Shown here: positions 20,255-30,529 of the stretch, piece by piece
How the letters are laid out: the number at the start of each line of letters is the position of its first letter
Numbering within the stretch: position 1 is the first letter of the stretch
NCBI GenBank assembly: GCA_009914555.1
Contig: WNDY01000003.1
Span: 62,001 to 126,000, forward strand
DNA length: 64,000 bases
Direction of reading: 5' to 3'
Origin: Xylophilus sp.
GTDB lineage: Bacteria > Pseudomonadota > Gammaproteobacteria > Burkholderiales > Burkholderiaceae_C
Position numbers and translations under genes: made by a program
The notes under the pieces: model-generated
What the model was told of the DNA's origin: nothing
Databases searched by the model: none
Seen by the model: only the letters and a program-made list of their open reading frames with translations

Positions 20255-21118
20255 TCAGTTCGAAGCGACCAACAGTTCTTCGGCGCTTGATGGCCGCAGG
20301 TCGTCCGTCCTGTCGGCGAAGTACCGTTGGTAAAGTTCTTGCGGCCCTACGCACCGCGCTTTCTTGAAGCCTGCTTCGGTGGCCAGCGCCAGCGCTTGTG
20401 CCGGTGCGAGCAGGCTGACGAACGGTGTGCCGCGTGCCCGGGCGCCCTTTTCCGCCTGCCGCAGCCCGGCGCGCTCCGAAGGGGCGGCCAAAGCCGGCGG
20501 CAGCATGAACGACATGATCAACGTCGTTCCCTGGGCAAGCGAGGCCGCTTCGGCCAAAGTGGCTGCGATTGCCTCGCGGGTGAGGTACATGCTGACGCCC
20601 GTGGAGGCGATGACGGCCGGCCGGCCCCCGTCGAAGCCGGCAGCCGCGAGCCCTTCGCGCCAAGAATCGCCGGCATCGAAATCGACCGGCACGAAATGCA
20701 GCCATGAGGGGATGCCCAGGCCCTCCTCGATCAGACGGCGGCGTTTCCATGCCTGGTGCTGCGGCCGGTCGAGCTCGAACACCCGCAGGCGCGATGCCAT
20801 GTCCGGCTTGCGCTGGGCGAAGGTATCCAGACCCGCGCCGAGGATGACGTATTGGACCACTCCACGGCGGTTCTGTGCCTCGGTCACCTCGTCCTCGACG
20901 AAGCGTGCGCGAGCGACGACGCTGGCGCGGCTGCGGCGCGTGCGCAGCGGGTGCATGTCGCCCTGCCTGCGCCAGCCTGCCTGCGGGGCCAACAGGCGCA
21001 AGCCGAGAGTATCTTCCAGCACGTGGGGCGCAGCGTCGATCTCCACGTGCAGCGCGCGCCACAGAGCAACCCGCGCCGCGGTGCCGTCTGCCGCCGCCCC
21101 CGGATCGTACAAGCTCAC
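20255..21118 (-). CDS. SAM-dependent methyltransferase, leucine carboxyl methyltransferase-like family
   Basis: 287 residues with the TIGR00027-like pattern: an N-terminal TAxxVALWRALH segment, QYVILGAGLDTFAQRKP as the SAM-binding loop, FELDRPQHQAWKRRRL and a middle segment IASTGVSMYLTREAI. Such proteins transfer a methyl group from SAM to carboxyl or other acceptors; the substrate is unknown. Its ATG overlaps the VOC gene stop by four bases, placing it last in a three-gene operon (RHH, VOC, methyltransferase). Confidence 0.88.
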   Translation of the reverse strand: MSLYDPGAAADGTAARVALWRALHVEIDAAPHVLEDTLGLRLLAPQAGWRRQGDMHPLRTRRSRASVVARARFVEDEVTEAQNRRGVVQYVILGAGLDTFAQRKPDMASRLRVFELDRPQHQAWKRRRLIEEGLGIPSWLHFVPVDFDAGDSWREGLAAAGFDGGRPAVIASTGVSMYLTREAIAATLAEAASLAQGTTLIMSFMLPPALAAPSERAGLRQAEKGARARGTPFVSLLAPAQALALATEAGFKKARCVGPQELYQRYFADRTDDLRPSSAEELLVASN

Positions 21119-21468
21119 TTGCCGGTCCTCGCCGGTGCCTGGAGCCGCCAGATGCGTCCATCGGGGTCGCGCACGGTCGCGTCCCGCGAGCCCCAGTGCG
21201 TGTCCTCGAACGGCGTGAGCAGTTCGACGCCGGCCGCGGCCTCGAACGCGGCCTCGTCGGGCACCTTGAGCACCGCCTGCACCGCGGGCGGCTCGCTCGC
21301 TGGTACTTCGGCGATGAAGAGGTAGGGGCCGTCGCCCCGACTGCGGAACTGGCCCGAGTGGTGGTCAGTCTCGAATTCCAGCGAAAAGCCCAGAGACTGG
21401 AAGAACTTCGCCGCCTGACCCCAAGTGTGGGTGGTCAGGAACAGGGATTCGATGCGCTCGGTCGTCAT
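21115..21468 (-). CDS. VOC superfamily (glyoxalase/bleomycin-resistance fold) protein
   Basis: 117 residues, the single-module VOC length. Features: [23 protein letters not shown] at the N-terminus, a central FEFETD-like strand, and [14 protein letters not shown] at the C-terminus. The family binds metal and acts as glyoxalase, dioxygenase or drug-binding protein; metal ligands cannot be assigned confidently. It overlaps both neighbours by four bases, so the three proteins are made together. Confidence 0.85.
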   Translation of the reverse strand: MTTERIESLFLTTHTWGQAAKFFQSLGFSLEFETDHHSGQFRSRGDGPYLFIAEVPASEPPAVQAVLKVPDEAAFEAAAGVELLTPFEDTHWGSRDATVRDPDGRIWRLQAPARTGK

Positions 21469-21659
21469 GGCTCTTCTCCTCGGTCGAACGGTGGTTGGGG
21501 GGCGGGCTGGTCGGCCGCGCGGGTGTCAAGGTAGGCGCGCAGCGCCTCGGCAACGAGCGCCGAAAGCGACACTTCCGCTTCGATAGCGTAGTGCTTGACC
21601 TGCCGGATCAGGCCGATCGGCAGGTACACGTTGAATTGCTTGACATCCTCGTCGGCCAT
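21465..21659 (-). CDS. Ribbon-helix-helix (CopG/Arc-type) DNA-binding protein
   Basis: 64 residues. The strand [19 protein letters not shown] and the helix [19 protein letters not shown] are the RHH pattern. It probably represses its own operon: a palindrome (21664-21677) lies four bases before the ATG. No good ribosome site precedes the start, so initiation may be weak or leaderless. It shares four-base overlaps with the VOC gene. Antitoxin-like RHH proteins look similar, but the downstream genes are not toxin-like. Confidence 0.8.
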   Translation of the reverse strand: MADEDVKQFNVYLPIGLIRQVKHYAIEAEVSLSALVAEALRAYLDTRAADQPAPQPPFDRGEEP

Positions 21660-21663
21660 GGAG

Positions 21664-21677
21664 GCTAGTATGCTAGC
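21664..21677. promoter_or_regulatory. Palindrome at the start of the RHH operon
   Basis: GCTAG-TATG-CTAGC, followed by a further GCTA half-site at 21680-21683 and an AT-rich stretch. This low-GC island contrasts with its surroundings and is a good candidate for the operator and promoter of the RHH operon. Confidence 0.55.
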
Positions 21678-21725
21678 AAGCTAATAAAATGGCAAGGCCA
21701 AGCTTCGTGAGCGGAGGGCACGCCG

Positions 21726-23687
<1,962 letters not shown>

Positions 23688-23816
23688 GACTCCTCCTGCA
23701 CCGCCGGGCCGGCCTGGCCCGGGGCGATGCGGCGCACCTTAGCACGTGCCCCGGGCATGCAGCCAGCGCGTTTGCCCGCGCCGTCCGGGATGGCCGGCCG
23801 CTTTAAGATACAAGAT

Positions 23817-23826
23817 GGGGTATACT
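23817..23826. repeat. GGGGTATA motif copy
   Basis: GGGGTATACT in an AT-rich patch 130 bases upstream of the AcoR-like gene start. One of at least eight exact GGGGTATA copies in the window. The flanks (TATACTATT) resemble CsoR/FrmR-family operator halves. Confidence 0.5.
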
Positions 23827-23920
23827 ATTGCAGCGGTTATTTATCGGAAGCTGAAGAGGCATACCCTGCAAATCGCCTCCGATGGCAAGCAGGATTCCAC
23901 CCACGGTGTTGACGAGGGCA

Positions 23921-24089
23921 TCGCCACAGGCCCGGGAGGCCGTCGAAGATGCGGCGGCCCTTCGTGTCGATGTAGGGCGTGCCCTCGGCCGCGGCGATGA
24001 TGCGCGGATCGGCCTTGAACTGGCGGTTGTCGGTGAAGGGGCATCCAGTGGATGCCGGGTTCGGCGGCAGTCAGGCCGGCGGGGCTCAT
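23921..24089 (-). pseudogene. N-terminal remnant of an omega-amino acid:pyruvate aminotransferase
   Basis: Reading left from ATG 24089: MSPAGLTAAEPGIHWMP, then after a one-base insertion FTDNRQFKADPRIIAAAEG, followed by TPYIDTKGRRIFDGLPGLW. This is the N-terminal signature of class III beta-alanine:pyruvate transaminases. The similarity stops at GLW (about 23921) where a GLWC motif and 380 further residues should follow. The fragment has both a frameshift and a truncation, so it is a relic. The sequence from 23820 to 23920 is unrelated. Confidence 0.75.
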
Positions 24090-24317
24090 GGCGGCGCCGT
24101 GGAAGTTTGAAAATGCCATTGTCGGACGCCGCCGACCAGGCGCATGCCTGGGCCGGCGTCCATGCTCCGAGCCCCCTTGTGCCCTGAAAGCCGGCCATGC
24201 ATGTGTGAGGGGCAGCACCTGCCCCTGCCGAGGCGCCCGGTGATCGTCCAGGGCGCGGCATGGGCTGAAATACACAATGCATGCCTTCGCTCGTCCAGCG
24301 TCGGCCCCGGTTTTCAC

Positions 24318-24689
24318 ATGCTCGCTCTTTCCATCGTCGCGCCGCACGGCACCAACATCGCTTGCGGCCGCAAAACGCTCGAGATCCGGTCCTGGAAACC
24401 GCCGTATTTGCCGCTGCGAAACCTTTTGATCGTCGAGAATCGGATCCTTCTGGTGGAGGAGGGGCAGTCCGACCCGAACGCAACCGCCGTGGCGCTGGTC
24501 GATGTCGAGGAGGTTCACGCGTGGCAGCCGTCCGAACGCGCAGCGGCATGTTCCACAAAATGGACTCCGGGCTACTGGGCCTGGAGCTTGAGCAACGTCA
24601 GGCCGCTTTCGGGAAGGGTCCGAGTGGCCGCGCGTCGCAAACTGTACGACGTGCAGATCCCCCTCGAATCACTCCCGCAGCTTGGCTGA
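24318..24689 (+). CDS. ASCH domain protein
   Basis: 123 residues. ALSIVAPHGTNIACGRKTLEIRSWKPP is the ASCH signature (G-x-K-T-x-E-x-R), and the rest forms the expected small beta-barrel. ASCH folds resemble PUA and are thought to bind RNA or modified nucleosides; some are nucleotide hydrolases. The ATG at 24318 gives a start aligned with the fold. The base composition is lower in GC than its neighbours, and it sits between two pseudogene fragments, so recent acquisition is possible. Confidence 0.75.
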   Translation: MLALSIVAPHGTNIACGRKTLEIRSWKPPYLPLRNLLIVENRILLVEEGQSDPNATAVALVDVEEVHAWQPSERAAACSTKWTPGYWAWSLSNVRPLSGRVRVAARRKLYDVQIPLESLPQLG

Positions 24690-24805
24690 GAAGGCAAAAG
24701 GGCAGGCAGCCGCGCTAGCCGGCCCGGCACAGGTGCGCCCCACTGCAGAGGCTCGCCCAGCCGCATGGCATTTCGCGCCTTCCACGGAGCGCGGGCGTTC
24801 CCGGC

Positions 24806-25048
24806 TCAGAAGAACTCGTCGAGCAGCCGGTAGAAGGCCAGCTTGCGTCCGTCGGGCTCCGGCAGGCCGTAGGCGCCGAAGAACGCCCGCACCCAGACGT
24901 GCCCGAGATTGAAGGCGATGCTGCCCGCCGCCAGTGCGAGGTCTTGGCAGGGATCGGCGATGCCGACGCGGCCGCAGTCGACGGGGTGTCGAGCCGGAAG
25001 ACGGACGCCTCCGACCGGCCGATGGAGATCCGGGCCTGCCGCGCGCCT
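24806..25048 (-). pseudogene. Aminoglycoside phosphotransferase remnant with internal deletion
   Basis: The left end encodes a clear APH C-terminus: [18 protein letters not shown], then KLAFYRLLDEFF before a TGA at 24806-24808. Just upstream, in another frame, [16 protein letters not shown] matches the N-terminal strand of APH(3-prime)-type kinases. The two pieces meet near 24980, so about 140 codons, including the catalytic HGD motif, are gone. An upstream TAA and the frame change confirm it cannot make a kinase. Confidence 0.75.
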
Positions 25049-25268
25049 TAGGTGTAGGCGAGAAAGGCGGCGGGAACGCGCACGGCGAGGGCCTCCGGCG
25101 GGCTCGATCGCTGTACGGGGCAGGGCGCAGAGGGCACGGTGGTCGCGTGGAGAAGCCGATGAATCCCGCAGGGGAGGAGGGGAGGGCACGGGCGCCGCAT
25201 CGGCCGACGATAGCAGACCTCTGTCCGGGCGCGAGGCCGGTCCGACCGCGATGGGACAATCCCGTCCC

Positions 25269-26321
25269 ATGACCACCGCCCCCGACACCCTCACCCTCAC
25301 CCGCCCCGACGACTGGCACCTGCACCTGCGCGACGGCGCCGCGCTGCAGTCGGTCGTGCCGCATTCGGCTGCGCAGTTCGGTCGCGCGATCGTCATGCCC
25401 AACCTGCGCCCGCCGGTCACCACGGCGCAGCAGGCGCTGGCCTACCGGGACCGCATCCTGGCGGCCGTGCCGGCCGGCGCGGCCTTCGAGCCGCTGATGA
25501 CGCTCTACCTCACCGACAACCTGCCCCCAGCGGAGATCGCCCGCGCGAAAGAGGCCGGCGTGGTCGCGCTCAAGCTCTACCCCGCGGGCGCCACCACCAA
25601 CAGCGACGCGGGCGTGACCGACATCCGCAGGACCTACGCCACGCTCGAAGCCATGCAGAAGGCCGGCCTCGTGCTGCTGGTGCACGGCGAGGTGACCGAC
25701 CCGGAGGTGGACCTGTTCGACCGCGAGGCGGTGTTCATCGACCAGAAGCTGATCCCGCTGCGCCGCGACTTCCCCGAGCTCAGGATCGTGATGGAGCACG
25801 TTACGACGAAGGAGGCCGCCGAATACGTCGCCGGCGCCGGCGCCTTCACCGCCGCGACCATCACCGCGCACCACCTGCTCTACAACCGCAACGCGATCTT
25901 CCTGGGCGGCATCCGCCCGCACTACTACTGCCTGCCGGTGCTCAAGCGCGAGACCCACCGCCTGGCCCTGGTGGCCGCGGCCACCGGCGGCAGCGACCGC
26001 TTCTTCCTCGGCACCGACAGCGCGCCGCACCCCGCGCACCTGAAGGAGCACGCCACCGGCTGCGCCGGCTGCTACACGGCGTTCACGGCGCTGGAGCTGT
26101 ATGCCGAGGCGTTCGACAACGCCGGCGCGCTCGACCGGCTCGAAGGCTTCGCCAGCTTCCACGGCCCCGACTTCTACGGCCTGCCGCGCAATCGGGGCAC
26201 GGTCACGCTGCGCCGCGCGCCGCTCGACGTGCCCGAGACTGTGCCGTTCGGCGAGACCACGCTCAAGCCGCTGCGCGGCGGCGAGACGCTGTCCTGGCGG
26301 CTGGACTCCGTCACGGCCTGA
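25269..26321 (+). CDS. pyrC: Dihydroorotase, class II (PyrC type)
   Basis: 350 residues. The metal-binding DWHLHLRDG motif is near the N-terminus; [14 protein letters not shown] carries the carboxylated Lys; HGEVTD and EHVTT supply further histidine ligands; GTDSAPH holds the catalytic Asp. It closes carbamoyl aspartate to dihydroorotate in pyrimidine synthesis. The ATG at 25269 matches the usual E. coli-type PyrC start. Its TGA overlaps the ATG of the broken DUF3025-like gene. Confidence 0.97.
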   Translation: MTTAPDTLTLTRPDDWHLHLRDGAALQSVVPHSAAQFGRAIVMPNLRPPVTTAQQALAYRDRILAAVPAGAAFEPLMTLYLTDNLPPAEIARAKEAGVVALKLYPAGATTNSDAGVTDIRRTYATLEAMQKAGLVLLVHGEVTDPEVDLFDREAVFIDQKLIPLRRDFPELRIVMEHVTTKEAAEYVAGAGAFTAATITAHHLLYNRNAIFLGGIRPHYYCLPVLKRETHRLALVAAATGGSDRFFLGTDSAPHPAHLKEHATGCAGCYTAFTALELYAEAFDNAGALDRLEGFASFHGPDFYGLPRNRGTVTLRRAPLDVPETVPFGETTLKPLRGGETLSWRLDSVTA

Positions 26322-26537
26322 TGGCCCGTGTGCCAGGCGTACCCTGGCCGGCGCTCCACTGGACCACGCCGCTGGCACCATCGGCGCGCCGGTCGCCGCC
26401 TTGCAGCCGCAGGTGCTCGCGGCCAGGCCTTTCTTGCCGCTGCCGGTGCTGGGCATTCCGGGCTGTGGCCGGCCAGCGAGGACAGGGCCTTCTACGACGA
26501 CAGCCGCGTGTTCCGGCCGCCGCGGAACCGTACATAA
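26321..26537 (+). pseudogene. DUF3025-like gene, internally deleted and frameshifted
   Basis: The start ATG 26321 is coupled to pyrC (TGATG). The first frame reads VPWPALHWTTPLAPS and then fails. Protein-like sequence resumes in a second frame (VAALQPQVLAARPFLPLPVLGIPG) and ends in a third (LWPASEDRAFYDDSRVFRPPR) before a TAA at 26535-26537. The last two pieces resemble the C-terminus of DUF3025 proteins as I remember them, and an intact member is several times longer. The family name is tentative; the decay is clear from the frame changes. Confidence 0.55.
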
Positions 26538-26624
26538 GCAAGCGCGAAACCCTTTTTTGCGCCTGCAGTCGACGCCGCGAGACTGCGCGTTTTTGCCTGC
26601 CTCCCGCAGGCTCGGGAGCCTTCG

Positions 26625-27617
26625 ATGAAACGCCGCACCCTGCTGTCCTCCGCCGCCGCCCTGGCCGCACCGCTCGCACCCCTGGCCGCCCGCGCGGCCG
26701 AGCCGTTGAAGGAGCTGCGGCTCGACTACGCGACCTATTCGCCGTCGAGCCTGGTGCTGCGCCGCTTCGGCTGGCTCGAAGAGGACTTCAAGAAGGATGG
26801 CACGGCGGTCAAGTGGGTGTTCAGCGCCGGCAGCAACCGTGCGCTCGAATACCTCAACGCCAGCAGCATCGACATCGGCTCCTCGGCCGGCCTGGCCGCG
26901 CTGCTGTCCCGTGCCAACGGCAACCCGATCAAGGCACCCTACATCTACTCGCGCCCCGAATGGACCGCGCTGGCGGTGCGCAAGGACTCGCCGATCCAGT
27001 CGGTCAAGGACCTCAAGGGCAAGAAGGTCGCCGCCACCAAGGGCACCGACCCGTACCTGTTCCTGCTGCGCGCGCTGCCGGTGTTCGGCCTCAAGCGCTC
27101 GGACGTGGAGATCGTCGCGCTCCAGCATGCCGACGGCAAGACGGCGCTCGAGCAGGGCCGCGTCGACGCCTGGGTCGGGCTCGATCCGCTGCTGGCCGCC
27201 AGCGAGCTCGATGCCGGCACGCGCCTCATCTACCGCAACGTGGCCTTCAACACCTACGGCTTTCTCGACGTGCGCGAGGACTTCCTGCGCGAGCGCGCGG
27301 CCGAGACGCGCCGCGTGATCGCGGGCTACGAGCGCGCCCGCAAATGGATCATCGCCAACACCACCGAGGCGGCGAAGATCCTGTCGGAAGAAGCCAAGGT
27401 CAGCCTGCAGGTCGCCCTGCTGCAGCTCAAGCTGCGCACCGACCTGAGCAACCCGCAGCCGTCGCAGGAACATGTGGCCGCGCTCAAGGCCGCGTCACCC
27501 ATCCTGCTGTCCGAAGGCCTTGTCAAGCCGGGCACGAACCTGGACAAGGTCGTGACCGACCTGGTGGACACGCAGTTCGCGCGGTCGGTGCTGCAGTCCT
27601 CCGCCGCCGCAGCCTGA
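26625..27617 (+). CDS. ABC transporter substrate-binding protein, aliphatic sulfonate type
   Basis: 330 residues with a signal peptide starting MKRRTLLSSAAALAAP (twin-arginine-like) and cleavage near AARAAE. LRLDYATYSPSSLVLRRFGWLEEDF, DIGSSAGLAALLSRANG and DAWVGLDPLLA fit SsuA-type proteins. It would capture a sulfonate or related anion in the periplasm for the permease and ATPase encoded directly downstream (five bases to the permease start, then a four-base overlap). Substrate is inferred from family only. Confidence 0.9.
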   Translation: MKRRTLLSSAAALAAPLAPLAARAAEPLKELRLDYATYSPSSLVLRRFGWLEEDFKKDGTAVKWVFSAGSNRALEYLNASSIDIGSSAGLAALLSRANGNPIKAPYIYSRPEWTALAVRKDSPIQSVKDLKGKKVAATKGTDPYLFLLRALPVFGLKRSDVEIVALQHADGKTALEQGRVDAWVGLDPLLAASELDAGTRLIYRNVAFNTYGFLDVREDFLRERAAETRRVIAGYERARKWIIANTTEAAKILSEEAKVSLQVALLQLKLRTDLSNPQPSQEHVAALKAASPILLSEGLVKPGTNLDKVVTDLVDTQFARSVLQSSAAAA

Positions 27618-27622
27618 TCCCG

Positions 27623-28465
27623 GTGCACGACGTGGCTGCCGATCCATCGCAACTGCCGGGCTTCGCGGGCGCTGCTGCGCAGGCGGGCCCGGCCGCGCCG
27701 CGCCGGGTCCGCGCCGGCTGGGGCCTGCTGCTGCCCGTGGTCGTGCTGGCGGCCTGGGAGGTCGCGGTGCGCCTGGGCTGGGTCAACGGCCACCTGCTGC
27801 CCGCGCCCAGCGAGATCGTGCAGACCATCGCCTCGTTCGGCGCCCAGGCGCTCGCCGGCCACGTGCTGGCCAGCACCGGCCGCGTGGCCGCGGGCTTCGC
27901 GATCGGCGCCGGCCTCGCGATCGCGGTCGGCGCGCTCGTCGGCCTGTCGCGCCGCGGCGAGGCGCTGCTGGACCCGAGCTTCCAGGCGCTGCGCGCCATC
28001 CCCTCGCTGGCCTGGGTGCCGCTCCTGCTGCTGTGGCTCGGCATCGACGAGGCGCCGAAGGTGGTGCTGATCGCCATCGGCGCATTCTTTCCGGTCTATA
28101 TGGGCGTGGCCTCGGGCTTCCGCGACGTGGACCGCAAGCTGGTCGAGGTCGCGCGCATGTACCGCCTGAGTTCGGTCGAACTGGTGCGCCGGGTGCTGCT
28201 GCCGGCCGCGCTGCCGGCGGTGCTGACCGGCCTGCGCAACGGGTTGAGCCTGGCCTGGATGTTCATGGTGGCGGCCGAGCTCATCGCGGCCATCAACGGC
28301 CTGGGCTACCTGCTGACCGACGGCCGCGAGATGGGCCGCGCCGACATCGTGCTCGCGGCCATCGTGCTGCTGGCGCTGCTGGGCAAGGTGACCGACACCG
28401 GCGTGGCCTGGATCGAGCGCCGGCTGCTGGCCTGGCGCGACACCTACGACAGGGCCGCACGATGA
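27623..28465 (+). CDS. ABC transporter permease, SsuC type
   Basis: 280 residues with six hydrophobic segments and the permease coupling motif region ARMYRLSSVELVRRVLLPAALPAVLTGLR (EAA loop). SsuC/TauC proteins form the membrane channel of sulfonate/nitrate/taurine importers. No ATG is available before the first membrane segment; GTG 27623 or GTG 27632 is the likely start, six bases after the binding-protein stop. The last codons overlap the ATPase ATG (ATGA). Confidence 0.9.
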   Translation: MHDVAADPSQLPGFAGAAAQAGPAAPRRVRAGWGLLLPVVVLAAWEVAVRLGWVNGHLLPAPSEIVQTIASFGAQALAGHVLASTGRVAAGFAIGAGLAIAVGALVGLSRRGEALLDPSFQALRAIPSLAWVPLLLLWLGIDEAPKVVLIAIGAFFPVYMGVASGFRDVDRKLVEVARMYRLSSVELVRRVLLPAALPAVLTGLRNGLSLAWMFMVAAELIAAINGLGYLLTDGREMGRADIVLAAIVLLALLGKVTDTGVAWIERRLLAWRDTYDRAAR

Positions 28466-29217
28466 GCGCGCACCTCCCATCCCGCCAGCCCTTGCTCGAA
28501 GCGGTCGTGCGCCGCAAGGCCTTCGGCGGCCGCGCCGTGCTGCAGGACCTGCAGCTGGCGCTCGCCCCCGGCGAGATCGTGAGCCTGGTCGGCGCCAGCG
28601 GCTGCGGCAAGAGCACGCTGCTGCGCATCGTCGCCGGGCTCGACACCGACTACGACGGCGCCGTGCGCCTGGCGGGCCGGCCGCAGCACGACATCACGCG
28701 CGAGATCGGCTTCATCTTTCAGGAGCTCCGCCTCTTCCCCTGGCTCACCGTGGCCGAGAACGTGGCCTTCGACCTGGGCCGCGCCGGCCGCCACCATCCG
28801 CAGGTGCGCGAGCTGCTGGCCGAAGTCGGCCTGGCCGGCTTCGAGGATCGGCTGCCCAAGCAGCTCTCGGGCGGGCAGGCGCAGCGCGTGGCCATCGCGC
28901 GCGGGCTCTTCACCTGGCCCCGGGTGCTGCTGCTCGACGAGCCGTTCTCGGCCGTCGATGCCTTCACCCGCATCAAGCTGCAGGACCTGCTGGCCGGCAT
29001 CGCGCGGCGCCACGGCATCACGCTGCTGCTGGTCACGCACGACGTGGACGAGGCCGTCGTCCTGAGCGACCGGGTGCTGGTGCTGGAGGCGCGCGCCGGC
29101 GCGCCGCTGCGCGAGATCGCCGTGCCGCTGCCGCGCCCGCGCGACCGCGAGGGCGACGCGCTGGGCCACCTGCGCGTGCGGATTCTCGAAGCCCTGCGGC
29201 ACGCGCATGCGGTATAG
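28462..29217 (+). CDS. ABC transporter ATPase, SsuB type
   Basis: 251 residues with Walker A GASGCGKST, Q-loop FQELRLFPWLTV, signature LSGGQAQR, Walker B VLLLDEPFSAVD and the switch His in VTHDVDEA. It powers the importer encoded by the two preceding genes. The stop codon lies inside a GGTATAGGGGGTATG element. Confidence 0.93.
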   Translation: MSAHLPSRQPLLEAVVRRKAFGGRAVLQDLQLALAPGEIVSLVGASGCGKSTLLRIVAGLDTDYDGAVRLAGRPQHDITREIGFIFQELRLFPWLTVAENVAFDLGRAGRHHPQVRELLAEVGLAGFEDRLPKQLSGGQAQRVAIARGLFTWPRVLLLDEPFSAVDAFTRIKLQDLLAGIARRHGITLLLVTHDVDEAVVLSDRVLVLEARAGAPLREIAVPLPRPRDREGDALGHLRVRILEALRHAHAV

Positions 29218-29280
29218 GGGGTATGTGGCCGCTGCGCTTGACTGACAGGCGCGACAAGGAGTTCCTCCGGGGGGGTATAT
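29213..29280. repeat. Two GGGGTAT motif copies between the ABC operon and htpX
   Basis: TATAGGGGGTATG at 29213-29225 overlaps the ATPase stop codon, and GGGGGTATAT lies at 29271-29280. The first copy has TATA on one side of the G-run and TAT on the other, like operators of the CsoR/FrmR family. No terminator with a T-run is evident in the 278-base gap. Confidence 0.55.
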
Positions 29281-29429
29281 GATCCTCGCTCGGGTGGGAA
29301 TGCCCTTCGGAAGCGCCTGGATGCGGCGCGGCGGGTGAACCTTTTGCCCCTATCATCCCTCCCTGCCATACGCCCTCGCAGGGCAGCGCACATACAACGA
29401 CGAGTCAGCGATTCTGCGAACGCAGCGCG

Positions 29430-29458
29430 CTTGAAGGGGCCGGAGTCGGCCACCATCT
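29430..29458 (+). promoter_or_regulatory. Heat-shock (sigma-32) type promoter of htpX
   Basis: CTTGAA at 29430-29435, 15 bases, then CACCATCT at 29451-29458. The sigma-32 consensus is CTTGAA-N13-15-CCCCATNT, so there is one mismatch. The predicted start of transcription is about 30 bases before the htpX ATG. htpX is heat-inducible in E. coli. Confidence 0.6.
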
Positions 29459-29495
29459 TGGCGCCAGGGGCTTTATTCCATTCCACGGAGAATCC

Positions 29496-30368
29496 ATGAA
29501 ACGCATCCTGCTGTTCGTCCTCACCAACGTCGCGGTCGTCGCAGTGCTCGGCATCGTCGCCAGCCTGCTCGGCGTCAACCGCTATCTCACCGCCAACGGG
29601 CTCAACCTCGGCGCGCTGCTGGGCTTCGCCCTCGTCATGGGCTTCGGCGGCGCGATCATCTCGCTCTTGATCAGCAAGCCGATGGCCAAGTGGACCGCCG
29701 GCGTGCAGGTCATCGCGCAGCCGCGCAGCGCCGACGAAGCCTGGATCGTCGACACCGTGCGCCGCCTGTCGGAGAAGGCCGGCATCGGCATGCCCGAGGT
29801 CGGCATCTTCGAAGGCGATGCCAACGCCTTCGCCACCGGCGCGTTCAAGAACTCGGCGCTCGTGGCCGTCTCCACCGGCCTGCTCCAGGGCATGACGCGC
29901 GACGAGGTCGAGGCGGTGATCGGCCACGAGATCGCCCACGTCGCCAACGGCGACATGGTCACCATGACGCTGATCCAGGGCGTGATGAACACCTTCGTCG
30001 TGTTCCTCTCGCGCGTGATCGGCTATGCGGTCGACAGCTTCCTCAACCGCGGCAACGACCAGCGCTCGGGCCCGGGCATCGGCTACTTCGTGACGACCGT
30101 GGTGCTCGACATCGTGCTCGGCTTTCTCGCCGCGATCATCGTGGCCTGGTTCTCGCGCCAGCGCGAGTTCCGCGCCGACGCCGGCTCGGCCCAGCTGCTG
30201 GGCCGCAAGCAGCCGATGATCAACGCGCTGGCCCGCCTGGGCGGCCTGCATCCGGGCGAGCTGCCGCAGAGCGTGCAGGCGTTCGGCATCACCGGCAGCA
30301 TCGGCAAGCTGTTCGCCTCGCACCCGCCGATCGAGGAGCGCATCGCCGCGCTGCAGGCGCGCGCCTGA
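29496..30368 (+). CDS. htpX: Membrane zinc metalloprotease HtpX
   Basis: 290 residues. Two N-terminal membrane segments (3-25 and 38-60), the zinc motif HEIAH at about residue 147, a second pair of hydrophobic segments (about 160-220) and the third ligand Glu in [14 protein letters not shown]. HtpX degrades misfolded membrane proteins together with FtsH. ACGGAG precedes the ATG. Upstream lies a sigma-32-like promoter; a terminator overlaps the stop. Confidence 0.96.
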   Translation: MKRILLFVLTNVAVVAVLGIVASLLGVNRYLTANGLNLGALLGFALVMGFGGAIISLLISKPMAKWTAGVQVIAQPRSADEAWIVDTVRRLSEKAGIGMPEVGIFEGDANAFATGAFKNSALVAVSTGLLQGMTRDEVEAVIGHEIAHVANGDMVTMTLIQGVMNTFVVFLSRVIGYAVDSFLNRGNDQRSGPGIGYFVTTVVLDIVLGFLAAIIVAWFSRQREFRADAGSAQLLGRKQPMINALARLGGLHPGELPQSVQAFGITGSIGKLFASHPPIEERIAALQARA

Positions 30369-30399
30369 GCCGCCCCTGTCACGCCGAGGCGGCTTTTTC
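30368..30399 (+). terminator. Intrinsic terminator of htpX
   Basis: AGCCGCC (30368-30374) pairs with GGCGGCT (30388-30394), followed by TTTTT. The first base is the last base of the stop codon. Confidence 0.75.
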
Positions 30400-30487
30400 C
30401 GACGGGGCGGAATGAACGGTTTCCCGTCTTTACCCGCGCTTCATCGTCGCGCGTCAACAGCGGCCGCAGGCTGGCGTTGATGGAACA

Positions 30488-30514
30488 GGGCCGGCGCGAT
30501 GCCGGCCCTTCTTC
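30488..30514. other. Strong hairpin before the lipoprotein gene
   Basis: GGGCCGGC (30488-30495), loop GCGAT, GCCGGCCC (30501-30508), then TTCTTC. It could be a second terminator for htpX or part of the leader of the lipoprotein gene, whose ATG is 22 bases downstream. Confidence 0.45.
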
Positions 30515-30529
30515 CTTCGGAGACCCTCC

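Noticed and set aside
21465..21659. Toxin-antitoxin module with the RHH protein as antitoxin
   Set aside because: The downstream partners are a VOC protein and a methyltransferase, with no toxin fold.
24209..24225. GGGGCAG-CAC-CTGCCCC hairpin as a terminator
   Set aside because: No T-run follows on either strand and there is no gene ending directly before it.
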